33,917 nucleotides of DNA, from NCBI GenBank assembly GCA_026417115.1, contig JAOADW010000047.1, positions 1 through 33,917 on the forward strand, written 5' to 3'. The translations under genes were made by a program, and so were the position numbers. Under the pieces are notes generated by a model that made no database searches, was not told the origin of the DNA, and worked only from the letters and a program-made list of their open reading frames with translations. This stretch comes from Rhodocyclaceae bacterium (GTDB lineage Bacteria; Pseudomonadota; Gammaproteobacteria; Burkholderiales; Rhodocyclaceae). Below, in pieces: positions 20,061 to 29,927 of this stretch (position 1 is the stretch's first letter; every line of letters starts with the position of its first letter).

Positions 20061-20405
20061 ATGTTGATCAGCCTTGCCCATGCCCAAGCGGCCCAAGGCG
20101 CCGCGCAAGACCCCAGCGGCGGCCTGATGGGGCTTTTGCCCCTGATCCTGATGTTCGTGATCCTCTGGTTCCTGATGATCCGCCCCCAGATGAAAAAGGC
20201 GAAAGAACACCAAAAGATGGTGTCCGAGTTGCAAAAAGGCGATGAGGTCGTCACCCAAGGAGGCCTTGCCGGCCGCATCACGAAGGTAGGCGAGAACTAC
20301 ATCACCCTCGAAGTCGCGACGCTGAAAGACGAACCCGTCGAGGTTCTCGTGCAAAAACAGGCTGTCGGCGCCTTATTACCCAAAGGCACGCTGAAGACGC
20401 TCTGA
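20061..20405 (+). CDS. yajC: Preprotein translocase subunit YajC
   Basis: Small accessory subunit of the SecDF-YajC complex. ATG 20061 (MLISLAHAQAAQGAAQD) has GGAG about eight bases before it and gives 114 residues; an in-frame ATG four codons earlier is possible. One membrane helix lies at about 24-42 (LLPLILMFVILWFLMIRPQ), followed by the conserved basic motif KKAKEHQKMVSELQKGDEVV and a small beta domain. It is 31 bases after tgt and 22 before secD. Confidence 0.95.
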   Translation: MLISLAHAQAAQGAAQDPSGGLMGLLPLILMFVILWFLMIRPQMKKAKEHQKMVSELQKGDEVVTQGGLAGRITKVGENYITLEVATLKDEPVEVLVQKQAVGALLPKGTLKTL

Positions 20406-20427
20406 CGACGCCGATCCTTGCCGCGCC

Positions 20428-22296
20428 ATGAATCGATATCCGCTGTGGAAAAACGTCGTCGTCGTGCTGGCGCTGGCGTTTGGCTTCCTCTATACGCTAC
20501 CGAATTTCTTCGGCGAGGCGCCTGCCGTGCAGATCGCGAGCATCAAGGCGACCGTGAAGACCGATGCCGAGCTCGCCAAGCGGGCGCAGGAAGCACTGGC
20601 CGCCGCCGGTATACGCGCCACCGGCGTCTATATCGAAAACAACAGCATACGCCTGCGTTTTTCCGACACCGAGACGCAAATCCGGGCGCGGGATGCGATC
20701 GAACGCGCAATCAATCCCGATCCCCAAGAAGCAGCCTACAGCGTTGCGCTCAATTTGGTCTCGAATTCCCCCAATTGGCTGACCGCAATCCACGCCCTGC
20801 CGATGTATCTCGGCCTCGATTTGCGGGGCGGCGTGCATTTTCTGCTCCAGGTCGACATGAAAGGCGCGCTCACGAAGCGCCTGGACGCAACGGCTGCGGA
20901 TCTACGCACTTTGTTGCGTGACAAATCGATTCGCCATGCCGGCGTGGAAAGGAGTGGCCAATCCATCGTCATTCGTTTTCGCGATCAAACGCAGCTTGAC
21001 AAGGCGCGCGTGGCAATCAGCGATGCCCAACCGGATCTCGATCTCGCGCCACTTTCGGAAGGCGATGTCCTGAAACTCGTCGCCACGCTCAAGCCAGCGG
21101 CGCAAAAGCGCATCCAAGAGGCGGCGATCAAACAGAACATCACCACGCTCTCGAACCGCATCAACGAGCTCGGGGTCGCCGAGCCCGTGATCCAGCAACA
21201 AGGAGCTGACCGCATCGTCGTGCAGCTGCCCGGCGTGCAGGATACTGCGAAGGCGAAAGACATCCTCGGCCGCACGGCGACGCTCGAAATCCGCATGGTC
21301 GATGACGTCGCCAGCGCGGATCCGACCGTGCTCGCTGCGGCGGCAGCCGGCAATCCTCCCCCTGGCACCGAATACTACGTGGAACGCGGCGGCCGCGGCC
21401 TGCTGGTCAAGAAGCAAGTCGTCCTGACTGGCGAGCGGCTCACCGATGCCCAGGCGGGCTTCGATTCCCAAACCCATGAACCGGCCGTGCATCTCACCCT
21501 CGATGCCGCTGGCGCGCGCATCTTCAAGGACGTCACGCGCGAAAACGTCGGCAAGCGCATGGCGATCTTATTGATCGAGAAAGGCAAAGGCGAAGTCGTC
21601 ACGGCGCCCGTGATCCGCACCGAAATCGGGGGCGGCCGCGTGCAGATCTCTGGCCGCATGACCACCCAGGAAGCCAACGACATCGCGCTGCTGCTGCGCG
21701 CCGGTTCGCTTGCGGCGCCGATGGAGATCGTCGAAGAACGCACGATCGGCCCGAGCCTCGGCGCCGACAATATCGAAAAAGGCATGAAGGCCACACTCTG
21801 GGGTTTCGTCGCGCTGGCGATATTCATGATCGCCTATTACGAAGTCATGGGCTTGATCTCGGTATTGGCATTGGCGTCCAACCTGTTGCTCTTGGTGGCA
21901 ATCCTCTCGCTCCTGCAAGCCACCATGACGCTGCCTGGCATTGCCGCGGTCGCGCTCACGCTCGGCATGGCCATCGACGCCAACGTCTTGATCAACGAAC
22001 GCATCCGTGAAGAGCTGCGCAACGGCGCAACCCCCCATATCGCCATCGCCACGGGCTATGAACGCGCTTGGGGCACCATTCTCGATTCCAACATCACCAC
22101 CTTGATTGCCGGCGTGGCGTTGCTCATCTTCGGCTCTGGCCCCGTGCGCGGCTTTGCCGTCGTCCATAGCCTGGGCATTTTGACGTCGATCTTCAGCTCG
22201 GTCGTCGTCTCGCGCGCGCTCGTCAATGCCTATTACGGCCGACGCAAGAAGCTCGAGCGCATCAGCATCGGCCAAGTCTGGAAACCCAAAGGCTAA
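20428..22296 (+). CDS. secD: Protein translocase subunit SecD
   Basis: Proton-driven RND-type partner of SecF that helps pull proteins out of SecYEG on the periplasmic side. The 622-residue protein starts MNRYPLWKNVVVVLALAFGF with the first membrane helix at about 9-27. A large periplasmic region follows, with LGLDLRGGVHFLLQVD (about 130-145) and the P1 domain (NRINELGVAEPVIQQQGADR, then IVVQLPGVQD). Five C-terminal helices (about 450-605) contain GMAIDANVLINERIREEL, which carries the conserved Asp of the proton path. It ends four bases before secF. Confidence 0.97.
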   Translation: MNRYPLWKNVVVVLALAFGFLYTLPNFFGEAPAVQIASIKATVKTDAELAKRAQEALAAAGIRATGVYIENNSIRLRFSDTETQIRARDAIERAINPDPQEAAYSVALNLVSNSPNWLTAIHALPMYLGLDLRGGVHFLLQVDMKGALTKRLDATAADLRTLLRDKSIRHAGVERSGQSIVIRFRDQTQLDKARVAISDAQPDLDLAPLSEGDVLKLVATLKPAAQKRIQEAAIKQNITTLSNRINELGVAEPVIQQQGADRIVVQLPGVQDTAKAKDILGRTATLEIRMVDDVASADPTVLAAAAAGNPPPGTEYYVERGGRGLLVKKQVVLTGERLTDAQAGFDSQTHEPAVHLTLDAAGARIFKDVTRENVGKRMAILLIEKGKGEVVTAPVIRTEIGGGRVQISGRMTTQEANDIALLLRAGSLAAPMEIVEERTIGPSLGADNIEKGMKATLWGFVALAIFMIAYYEVMGLISVLALASNLLLLVAILSLLQATMTLPGIAAVALTLGMAIDANVLINERIREELRNGATPHIAIATGYERAWGTILDSNITTLIAGVALLIFGSGPVRGFAVVHSLGILTSIFSSVVVSRALVNAYYGRRKKLERISIGQVWKPKG

Positions 22297-22300
22297 CGCC

Positions 22301-23245
22301 ATGGAATTCTTCCGCATCAAAAAAGACATCCCCTTCATGCGCCATGCATGGGTGTTCAACATCATCTCGTTGATCACCTTTCTATTGTCTGTCTTTTTCC
22401 TGGCGACGAAGGGCCTGCATCTCTCCGTCGAATTCACGGGCGGCACCTTGATCGAAGTCGGCTATCCCGCGCCGCCGAACCTCGATCAGATCCGCCAAAA
22501 GCTCGAAGCCGACGGCTTCACGGACACGCAGGTCATCAACTTCGGCTCTGCGCGCGATGTCTTGATCCGGGTGCCCTTGAAAGCCGGCGATACCGACAAG
22601 GTCAGCCAGCGCGTCGGCGAAAGTCTGCGCGCTTTGGGCAACGATCCTCAGATCAAGCGCGTCGAATTCGTCGGCCCGATGATCGGCAAAGAGCTCGCCG
22701 AGGATGGCGCGATGGCGCTCTTGATGGTCATCATCGGCATCGTCATCTATCTCGCTTTTCGTTTCGAGTGGCGTTTCGCCATTTCCGCGATCATCGCCAA
22801 CCTCCATGACGTCGTAATCATCCTGGGATTTTTTGCCTTTTTCCAATGGGAATTTTCTCTACCCGTCCTGGCTGCGGTATTGGCCGTGCTGGGCTATTCG
22901 GTCAATGAATCGGTCGTCGTCTTCGATCGCGTGCGCGAGACGTTCAAGAAGCAGCGCGGCATGACGACTCCCGAAGTCATCAACCACGCCATCACCAGCA
23001 CCATCTCGCGCACCATCATCACCCATGGCTCGACGCAGATCATGGTGCTGTCGATGCTGATCTTCGGCGGTCCGGCGCTTTATTACTTTGCGCTGGCGCT
23101 CACCATCGGCATTCTGTTCGGCATCTACTCCTCGGTGCTGGTCGCGAGTCCCTTGGTGATGTGGTTGGGCGTCTCACGCGAGCAGTTCGTCAAACCGAAA
23201 AAGGAAAAGCCAGCGGGCATGACCGAGGATGGCGCCTGCGTTTGA
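22301..23245 (+). CDS. secF: Protein translocase subunit SecF
   Basis: Second half of the SecDF motor. ATG 22301 (MEFFRIKKDIPFMRHAW) gives 314 residues; the open frame upstream overlaps secD and is a shadow. Six membrane helices are visible. SVEFTGGTLIEVGY lies in the first periplasmic loop, and GYSVNESVVVFDRVRE is the SecF signature on helix 4-5. AITSTISRTIITHGST follows. It closes the queA-tgt-yajC-secD-secF operon and is convergent with the cytochrome b gene 28 bases away. Confidence 0.97.
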   Translation: MEFFRIKKDIPFMRHAWVFNIISLITFLLSVFFLATKGLHLSVEFTGGTLIEVGYPAPPNLDQIRQKLEADGFTDTQVINFGSARDVLIRVPLKAGDTDKVSQRVGESLRALGNDPQIKRVEFVGPMIGKELAEDGAMALLMVIIGIVIYLAFRFEWRFAISAIIANLHDVVIILGFFAFFQWEFSLPVLAAVLAVLGYSVNESVVVFDRVRETFKKQRGMTTPEVINHAITSTISRTIITHGSTQIMVLSMLIFGGPALYYFALALTIGILFGIYSSVLVASPLVMWLGVSREQFVKPKKEKPAGMTEDGACV

Positions 23246-23251
23246 GACGCC

Positions 23252-23267
23252 CTGGCCGACAGGCCAG
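23252..23267. other. Hairpin between convergent secF and cytochrome b genes
   Basis: CTGGCC and GGCCAG form a perfect 6-bp stem around GACA in the 28-base gap between two convergent genes. It has no T-run on either side, so a two-way terminator role is only suggested by its place. Confidence 0.35.
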
Positions 23268-23273
23268 CCAGCG

Positions 23274-23981
23274 TCACCATTCTGCCGCTGCAGGCGCTGG
23301 CGGAGGCGGCAGCCAAGCGCCCGAGGCGCCGTAGGCTGCTGCAAGCGCGAGGCAGAAGGCGAGCAGAAAAGGTTTCACTCCTCCGCCGCGCGTGGATTCC
23401 TCTGGCCTACCTTCGGCCCATCCCGTGATCATCGGCGCGACGAGATTTCGCTTTTTGACGAGCGCATAGAATGCAATCGCGCCCACGTGCAACGCCACCA
23501 GCGCGAGCAACACCTCCTCGCCGAGCCGGTGTGCGAACGTGAGCCGATCGGACGTCGCTTTCGCAACCAAGGGCGCAAGATAGCCTGCGAAAGCGACATC
23601 GTCATCGGAAAAGAGGCCGCTTCCCGCTTGTAGGCAGAGGACGCCGAGCAATGCGAAGACGGACAGCGCGCCGAGCGGATTATGGCCTTGAGCTTGCCAG
23701 CGTCCTTGCAAATAGTCGCGCAACGCCCGCGGCGTGGGCAGGAAGTGCATGAAGCGCGCATAGGTCGGGCCGACGAACCCCCAGGCGAGGCGAAAAACGA
23801 GCAGCGCCACGATGAGCACTCCGACGCGACCATGCCACGCCATCCAATTGCCGCCGAGTTTTGCGGTGACGAAGGCGATGGCGACGCAGCACACCAGCGC
23901 CCAATGAAAAAGCCGCGTAGGTAAATCCCAGACGTAAGCCCGTCTTGGCGGAGGAGTCTTTCCAGGAAACACGCCGCACAT
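23274..23981 (-). CDS. Cytochrome b561-type membrane protein
   Basis: A 235-residue di-heme b-type cytochrome of the bacterial cytochrome b561/Ni-hydrogenase b-subunit family. The start of the fold is VWDLPTRLFHWALV. Likely heme ligands are His26, His50 (WMAWHGRVG), His151 (FAHRLGEE) and His165 (ALHVGAIAFY), on four helices. A final hydrophobic segment (LLAFCLALAAAYGASG) is near the C-terminus. It follows the cytochrome c' gene on the same strand, and such pairs are a known arrangement: the membrane protein can pass electrons between quinones and the periplasmic c-type cytochrome. ATG 23981 lacks a clear ribosome site; GTG three codons on is an alternative. Confidence 0.88.
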   Translation of the reverse strand: MCGVFPGKTPPPRRAYVWDLPTRLFHWALVCCVAIAFVTAKLGGNWMAWHGRVGVLIVALLVFRLAWGFVGPTYARFMHFLPTPRALRDYLQGRWQAQGHNPLGALSVFALLGVLCLQAGSGLFSDDDVAFAGYLAPLVAKATSDRLTFAHRLGEEVLLALVALHVGAIAFYALVKKRNLVAPMITGWAEGRPEESTRGGGVKPFLLAFCLALAAAYGASGAWLPPPPAPAAAEW

Positions 23982-23989
23982 GGACGAAC

Positions 23990-24015
23990 GAGAGCGCGGC
24001 CTATGCCGCGCTCTC
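23990..24015 (-). other. Strong stem-loop between cytochrome c' and b561 genes
   Basis: GAGAGCGCGGC and GCCGCGCTCTC form a perfect 11-bp stem around a 4-base loop. On the minus strand it begins 12 bases after the cytochrome c' stop and ends eight bases before the b561 start. There is no T-run. It occupies the place of the ribosome site for the b561 gene, so it may partly end transcription or hold down translation of the second gene (inference). Confidence 0.6.
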
Positions 24016-24027
24016 CTGCCTACCTCA

Positions 24028-24504
24028 TTACTTCTCTTCCTTGCGGAATTTCTCGTGGCAGGCCTTGCAGGATTCCCCGAGCTTGCCAAACTGGGCTTTC
24101 ACCGCCGCAGCATCGCCTGCGGCCGCGACCTTGGCCATCTCGTTTGCCTCGCGGTTGAACGCCTGCGCAAGCTCTCGCACCTTCTCGCCTTCTTTGAAGA
24201 ATTCCGGCTTGACGTTGGTCTCACGCCAGCCGCGACCATGGTCGCTGCCAGGCTGGTAGAGCGCCCCCATGCCCGCATTCGCGAGGGCCGCAATCACGTT
24301 GGCAGCCTGCGTCACCTGATCCTTGTTGAACGTGCCTTCGACGTTCGCCTTGATGCGCTGCATGCTCCAGGCCATCGTCTGGTAGGCCGATTGACGCCAG
24401 CGAATCTGATCTTCGACTTTGCCGACCACTTGCGCAGAGGCGATGCCGGAAAGCGCAACGGCGACAAACGAACCGAAAAGAACGGCGATAGGATGCTTCC
24501 TCAT
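24028..24504 (-). CDS. Cytochrome c' (periplasmic, high-spin heme)
   Basis: Four-helix-bundle c-type cytochrome that binds NO and CO and is linked to NO resistance in several proteobacteria. ATG 24504 has AGGAG six bases upstream. The 158-residue precursor has a signal peptide (about 1-24, ending IASA). The mature protein starts QVVGKVEDQIRWRQSAYQ, with the RQ...Y/M positions typical of the family. The heme site CKACH is at 146-150, near the C-terminus as in cytochrome c', followed by FR. Its own promoter is visible upstream, and the b561 gene follows. Confidence 0.94.
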   Translation of the reverse strand: MRKHPIAVLFGSFVAVALSGIASAQVVGKVEDQIRWRQSAYQTMAWSMQRIKANVEGTFNKDQVTQAANVIAALANAGMGALYQPGSDHGRGWRETNVKPEFFKEGEKVRELAQAFNREANEMAKVAAAGDAAAVKAQFGKLGESCKACHEKFRKEEK

Positions 24505-24537
24505 GATGCTCTCCTAGGGTTGTGGTCAGGGACGATC

Positions 24538-24566
24538 ACTATGCCATTTTTTTTTGTCATCGACAA
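24538..24566 (-). promoter_or_regulatory. Sigma-70-like promoter for the cytochrome c' gene
   Basis: Read on the minus strand: TTGTCG (24566-24561), a 17-base spacer containing a run of nine A residues, then CATAGT (24543-24538). The start would fall near 24531, about 27 bases before the ATG. No FNR or NsrR site could be made out by eye. Confidence 0.5.
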
Positions 24567-24583
24567 TGCCATGCGGCTTCGGC

Positions 24584-24903
24584 TTACGGCGCAAAAACCT
24601 GCTTGACGCGATAAAAACCAGTCTGTTGCGCCGCTAGCGCCAGCAATCGGTCGATGTTGGGATGCTTGCCCGGGGCTTCTTTGGCCTCTTGAACGTATTC
24701 GGCATAAAGGTCGAGGCCTTTTTTCGCTGCCTCGGGCGTGATCGCGCCAAAGAGCTGGGCCAAGTGATTGTAGATGATCAGGGAAGCAACCTGCCCCGGT
24801 TTGTTCTCGATCGTGGCGATGAGCTCGCCTTGCTCGTCATAAAGCTGCAAGGCTGCAAGATGGGAAACGCCCGGCAGGGTTTTGAGATTCGCCATCAGGC
24901 CCA

Positions 24904-24904
<1 letters not shown>
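24584..24904 (-). CDS. DUF2322 family protein
   Basis: A 106-residue cytoplasmic protein. ATG 24904 overlaps the purB stop by one base (TGATG), so it is translationally coupled to purB; ATG 24895 is also possible. Sequence features match DUF2322: an N-terminal NLKTLPGVSHLAALQLYDEQ, then IATIENKPGQVASLIIYNHLA, and the conserved GLDLYAEYVQEAKEAPGKHP followed by NIDRLLAL. No function is known. It is the last gene of a short purB unit. Confidence 0.85.
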
Positions 24905-27183
<2,279 letters not shown>

Positions 27184-27199
<16 letters not shown>

Positions 27200-27552
27200 G
27201 GACTCGTATCCTCGCCAAGCCACGCCTCCGCCTCTTCGAGAGAGGAGAACACGCGCAGCTCCGCGCCAACCAACAAACGTTCGAGCCAGGCCGCCCATGC
27301 CAGCCACTGGCTGTCAGTGACCACCGCGACGCGGCGAAATTCCCCGCCATGGAATTTGGTGAATTTGAACTCCTCGATGGCCGCATCGATGGTCATGCCA
27401 ACCATCTGGGTCAAATCGAAGATCAGATCATGTCGGCCATCGAACAGTTCGCGCTCGATCAGATAATCCTCGAACTCGCGGCAGTCGTCGAGCGTAAATT
27501 CGCCAAGCACGGACAGCACGATGCGGCCATCGCGCTCTTCGATCGCGATCAT
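27184..27552 (-). CDS. STAS/SpoIIAA-like protein
   Basis: A 122-residue soluble protein starting MIAIEERDGRIVLSVLGEFT at ATG 27552, overlapping the Rieske stop by four bases (ATGA). The alternating strand/helix pattern with DLIFDLTQMVGMTIDAAIEE, FRRVAVVTDSQWLAW and ELRVFSSLEEAEAWL resembles the SpoIIAA-like (STAS/SEC14-related) family. Members bind small hydrophobic ligands or act as regulatory modules, but the role here is unknown. It sits between an oxygenase and a sulfurtransferase and overlaps both, so all three are probably made together. Confidence 0.78.
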
Positions 27553-28673
27553 AGGCCGAGCTCCGCCAGCGCCGGCGCCATCATACGCCGGTAGAACTCA
27601 TGGAAATGCTGCATGCCGTCCTCCATCGGCGATTGATAAGGCCCCACCTCGTTTCTCCCTTGCCTGAGCAGAGCCAACCGACCACGATCCATGCGTTCGC
27701 CGATGTCGTCGTCCTCGATCGCCGTTTCCATGTAAGCCGCCTGTTCAGCCTCTTTGAATTCCGGCTCGAACAAGGCGATGTCCTCCGGGTAATAGAACTC
27801 GACGACGTTGAGCGTGCGATGCACGTCCTCGGGTATCAGGCTCGAGACCACCAGGCAATGGGGATACCATTCGACCATCACGTTGGGGAAATAGGTCAGC
27901 CACACCGCCCCTTGCTTGGGCAGCCCCCCTTTGTCTTTGTAATACTCGAGCACGGCTTTGTGCCAACGCGCATAGGTTGGCGAGCCGGGCTTCGCCAGCG
28001 ACGTAATGCCCACTTTCTGCACCGAATACCATTCTCCGAACTGCCAGGTCAAATCGTCGCAGGTGACGAAATTCCCAAGGCCGGGGTGGTAGGGAACGAC
28101 ATGGTAGTCTTCGAGATAGACCTCGATGAACGTCTTCCAGTTGTAATTGCAGCGGTGCAGTTCGACGCGGTCGAGCCGGTAGCCCGTGAAATCGAAAGCG
28201 CCTGCTTCACGCATGCCGGCGAGATCGGCATTGGCCGAGCGCGGCCCTTTGAACAGCAGGCCATGCCATGATTCGAGCGCCTCTTTCGTGAGATCCAGAC
28301 AGGGGTTCGCCGGAAAGTGCGGAGCCCCGATCAACTTTCCTTGCTCGTCATAGGTCCAGCGGTGGATCGGGCAAACCACCGTTTTGTCGAGCGTGCCCGA
28401 CCCTTGCAGCATGATGGCCTGGCGATGCCGGCAAACGTTCGACAAGAGATAATAGCCTTCAGCGCCATGCACGATCAAATGCGAATGATCGGTCCATTCG
28501 GTCGAGCGAAACTGATTGACCTCGGGCGCCATCAGCGCGTGCCCGACATAGCCCGGGCCTGCGTCGAAAAGCAATTTTTTCTCGTATGCGAAAAGCCTTT
28601 CGTCAAAATACCAATGCACGGGCAACTGGGTGGCAGCAGGAGCAAGCCTAGCGACATCAGCGATTTCGGACAT
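27549..28673 (-). CDS. Rieske non-heme iron oxygenase, alpha subunit type
   Basis: A 374-residue oxygenase with an N-terminal Rieske domain and a C-terminal mononuclear iron domain. The [2Fe-2S] ligands are Cys81, His83 (CRHR), Cys101 and His104 (CPIH). The catalytic iron site is seen in EVYLEDYHVVPYHPGLG: Asp189, His191 and His196. The third ligand is probably in AIEDDDIGERMDRGR near residue 335. The C-terminus GMQHFHEFYRRMM is typical of choline/carnitine-type and phenylpropionate-type oxygenases. No reductase or ferredoxin gene is nearby, and the substrate is unknown. ATG 28673 has AGGTGA about eight bases before it; TATACT at 28710-28705 (minus) could be the -10 box. Divergent from xseB. 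Confidence 0.9.
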   Translation of the reverse strand: MSEIADVARLAPAATQLPVHWYFDERLFAYEKKLLFDAGPGYVGHALMAPEVNQFRSTEWTDHSHLIVHGAEGYYLLSNVCRHRQAIMLQGSGTLDKTVVCPIHRWTYDEQGKLIGAPHFPANPCLDLTKEALESWHGLLFKGPRSANADLAGMREAGAFDFTGYRLDRVELHRCNYNWKTFIEVYLEDYHVVPYHPGLGNFVTCDDLTWQFGEWYSVQKVGITSLAKPGSPTYARWHKAVLEYYKDKGGLPKQGAVWLTYFPNVMVEWYPHCLVVSSLIPEDVHRTLNVVEFYYPEDIALFEPEFKEAEQAAYMETAIEDDDIGERMDRGRLALLRQGRNEVGPYQSPMEDGMQHFHEFYRRMMAPALAELGL

Positions 28674-28770
28674 CCTCGATCACCTCTCGAAAACGGATTC
28701 GATAAGTATAGCCAATCCATTGACCGCGGCGCGCCAATCGGCTAATTTCACATATTTTCAGGAACCAGAG

Positions 28771-29034
28771 ATGAACACTGCACAACGGGACGACCAGCCG
28801 ACGCCGGCGGATTTCGAAACAGCCATCAAGGAACTCGAGGCCATCGTCCAAGCGTTGGAAGCCGGCAATGGGCCACTCGAGGAATCCCTTGCCGCCTACG
28901 AGCGCGGCATGCATTTGATCAAGCACTGTCAGCAGATTCTCGATGCCGCCGAGCAGAGGGTACGCGTGCTTGAAGCCGGCGAGCTGCGTGAGTTTTCGCT
29001 CGCCGAAGACGAAGGCGGAGGAGCCGACGATTGA
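28771..29034 (+). CDS. xseB: Exodeoxyribonuclease VII small subunit
   Basis: Small subunit that caps the XseA nuclease. ATG 28771 (MNTAQRDDQPTPADFETAIK) gives 87 residues, with a CCAGAG site just before; the open frame upstream is spurious. The family core is visible: FETAIKELEAIVQALEAGNG, PLEESLAAYERGMHLIKHCQ, QILDAAEQRVRVLE. The stop overlaps the TTG start of ispA (TTGA). xseB-ispA-dxs is a widespread proteobacterial operon; xseA is elsewhere. Confidence 0.95.
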   Translation: MNTAQRDDQPTPADFETAIKELEAIVQALEAGNGPLEESLAAYERGMHLIKHCQQILDAAEQRVRVLEAGELREFSLAEDEGGGADD

Positions 29035-29924
29035 GCGGGACGTGCGGCTTTTCTGCCTGGGCGTCCGCGCAGCGCGCCCGCATCGAAGAGGCCCTCGCCT
29101 CGCTCTTGCCCCCAGCCCACGCCGAGCCATGTCGCCTGCATGAAGCGATGCGCTATGTCGTGCTCGGCGGCGGCAAACGCTTACGACCTTTACTCGTGGC
29201 AGCCACAGGCGAAGCGCTGGGCGCCGACCTCGCTCAGCTGACTTTAATCGGTTGCGCCGTCGAGCTGATGCACCTCTATTCGCTCGTGCATGACGATCTT
29301 CCCGCGATGGACGATGACGTCCTCCGCCATGGCCGCCCTACTTGCCATGTCGAATACGATGAAGCCACCGCGATCCTCGTCGGCGATGCTTTGCAGGCGC
29401 TCGCCTTCGAGACGTTGGCGCATAGCACGTATCCTACCGCCGAACGACGCCTCGCCATGCTGCAGCTGTTGGCGCACGCAGCGGGCTCGCGCGGACTGGT
29501 CGGCGGCCAGGCGCTCGATCTCGCCTTCGAGGGCAAGACCATCTCGCTTCCCGAGCTCGAGTTCATGCATCTCGCCAAGACGGGCGCCTTGGTGCGCGCG
29601 AGCATCTTGCTCGGCGCCCATGCTGGCGAAGCCGACGAAGCGACGATGGCCGCGCTCTCCACCTATGCCACGCGTCTGGGCCTTTTGTATCAAGTCATCG
29701 ATGACCTCCTCGACGCCGAAGGCACGACCGCCACCTTGGGGAAAACCGCTGGCAAGGACGCCGCGCAAGCCAAAGCCACCTATGTGCGCATGCTGGGCAT
29801 CACGCGGGCGCGTGAGATGGCCCAGGAGCTTCACACCGCCGCTCATGCCGCCCTGACCTCCTGTAAGCTGCCGACCCAACGCCTGCAGGAGCTGGCCGAT
29901 TACATCGCGCACCGCCAATTCTGA
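29031..29924 (+). CDS. ispA: Farnesyl diphosphate synthase (geranyltranstransferase)
   Basis: Condenses IPP with DMAPP and GPP to make FPP, precursor of undecaprenyl phosphate and quinone side chains. TTG 29031, overlapping the xseB stop, is the only good start and gives 297 residues. GGGKRLRP (46-53) binds IPP. The first Asp-rich motif DDLPAMDDD (88-96) has the bacterial DDx4D spacing. The second is DDLLD (224-228). RASILLGAH and the GKTAGKDAAQAKATY region are typical. The product feeds the same lipid carrier that the GT2 glycosyltransferase gene upstream would need. Confidence 0.95.
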   Translation: MSGTCGFSAWASAQRARIEEALASLLPPAHAEPCRLHEAMRYVVLGGGKRLRPLLVAATGEALGADLAQLTLIGCAVELMHLYSLVHDDLPAMDDDVLRHGRPTCHVEYDEATAILVGDALQALAFETLAHSTYPTAERRLAMLQLLAHAAGSRGLVGGQALDLAFEGKTISLPELEFMHLAKTGALVRASILLGAHAGEADEATMAALSTYATRLGLLYQVIDDLLDAEGTTATLGKTAGKDAAQAKATYVRMLGITRAREMAQELHTAAHAALTSCKLPTQRLQELADYIAHRQF

Positions 29925-29927
29925 TCC

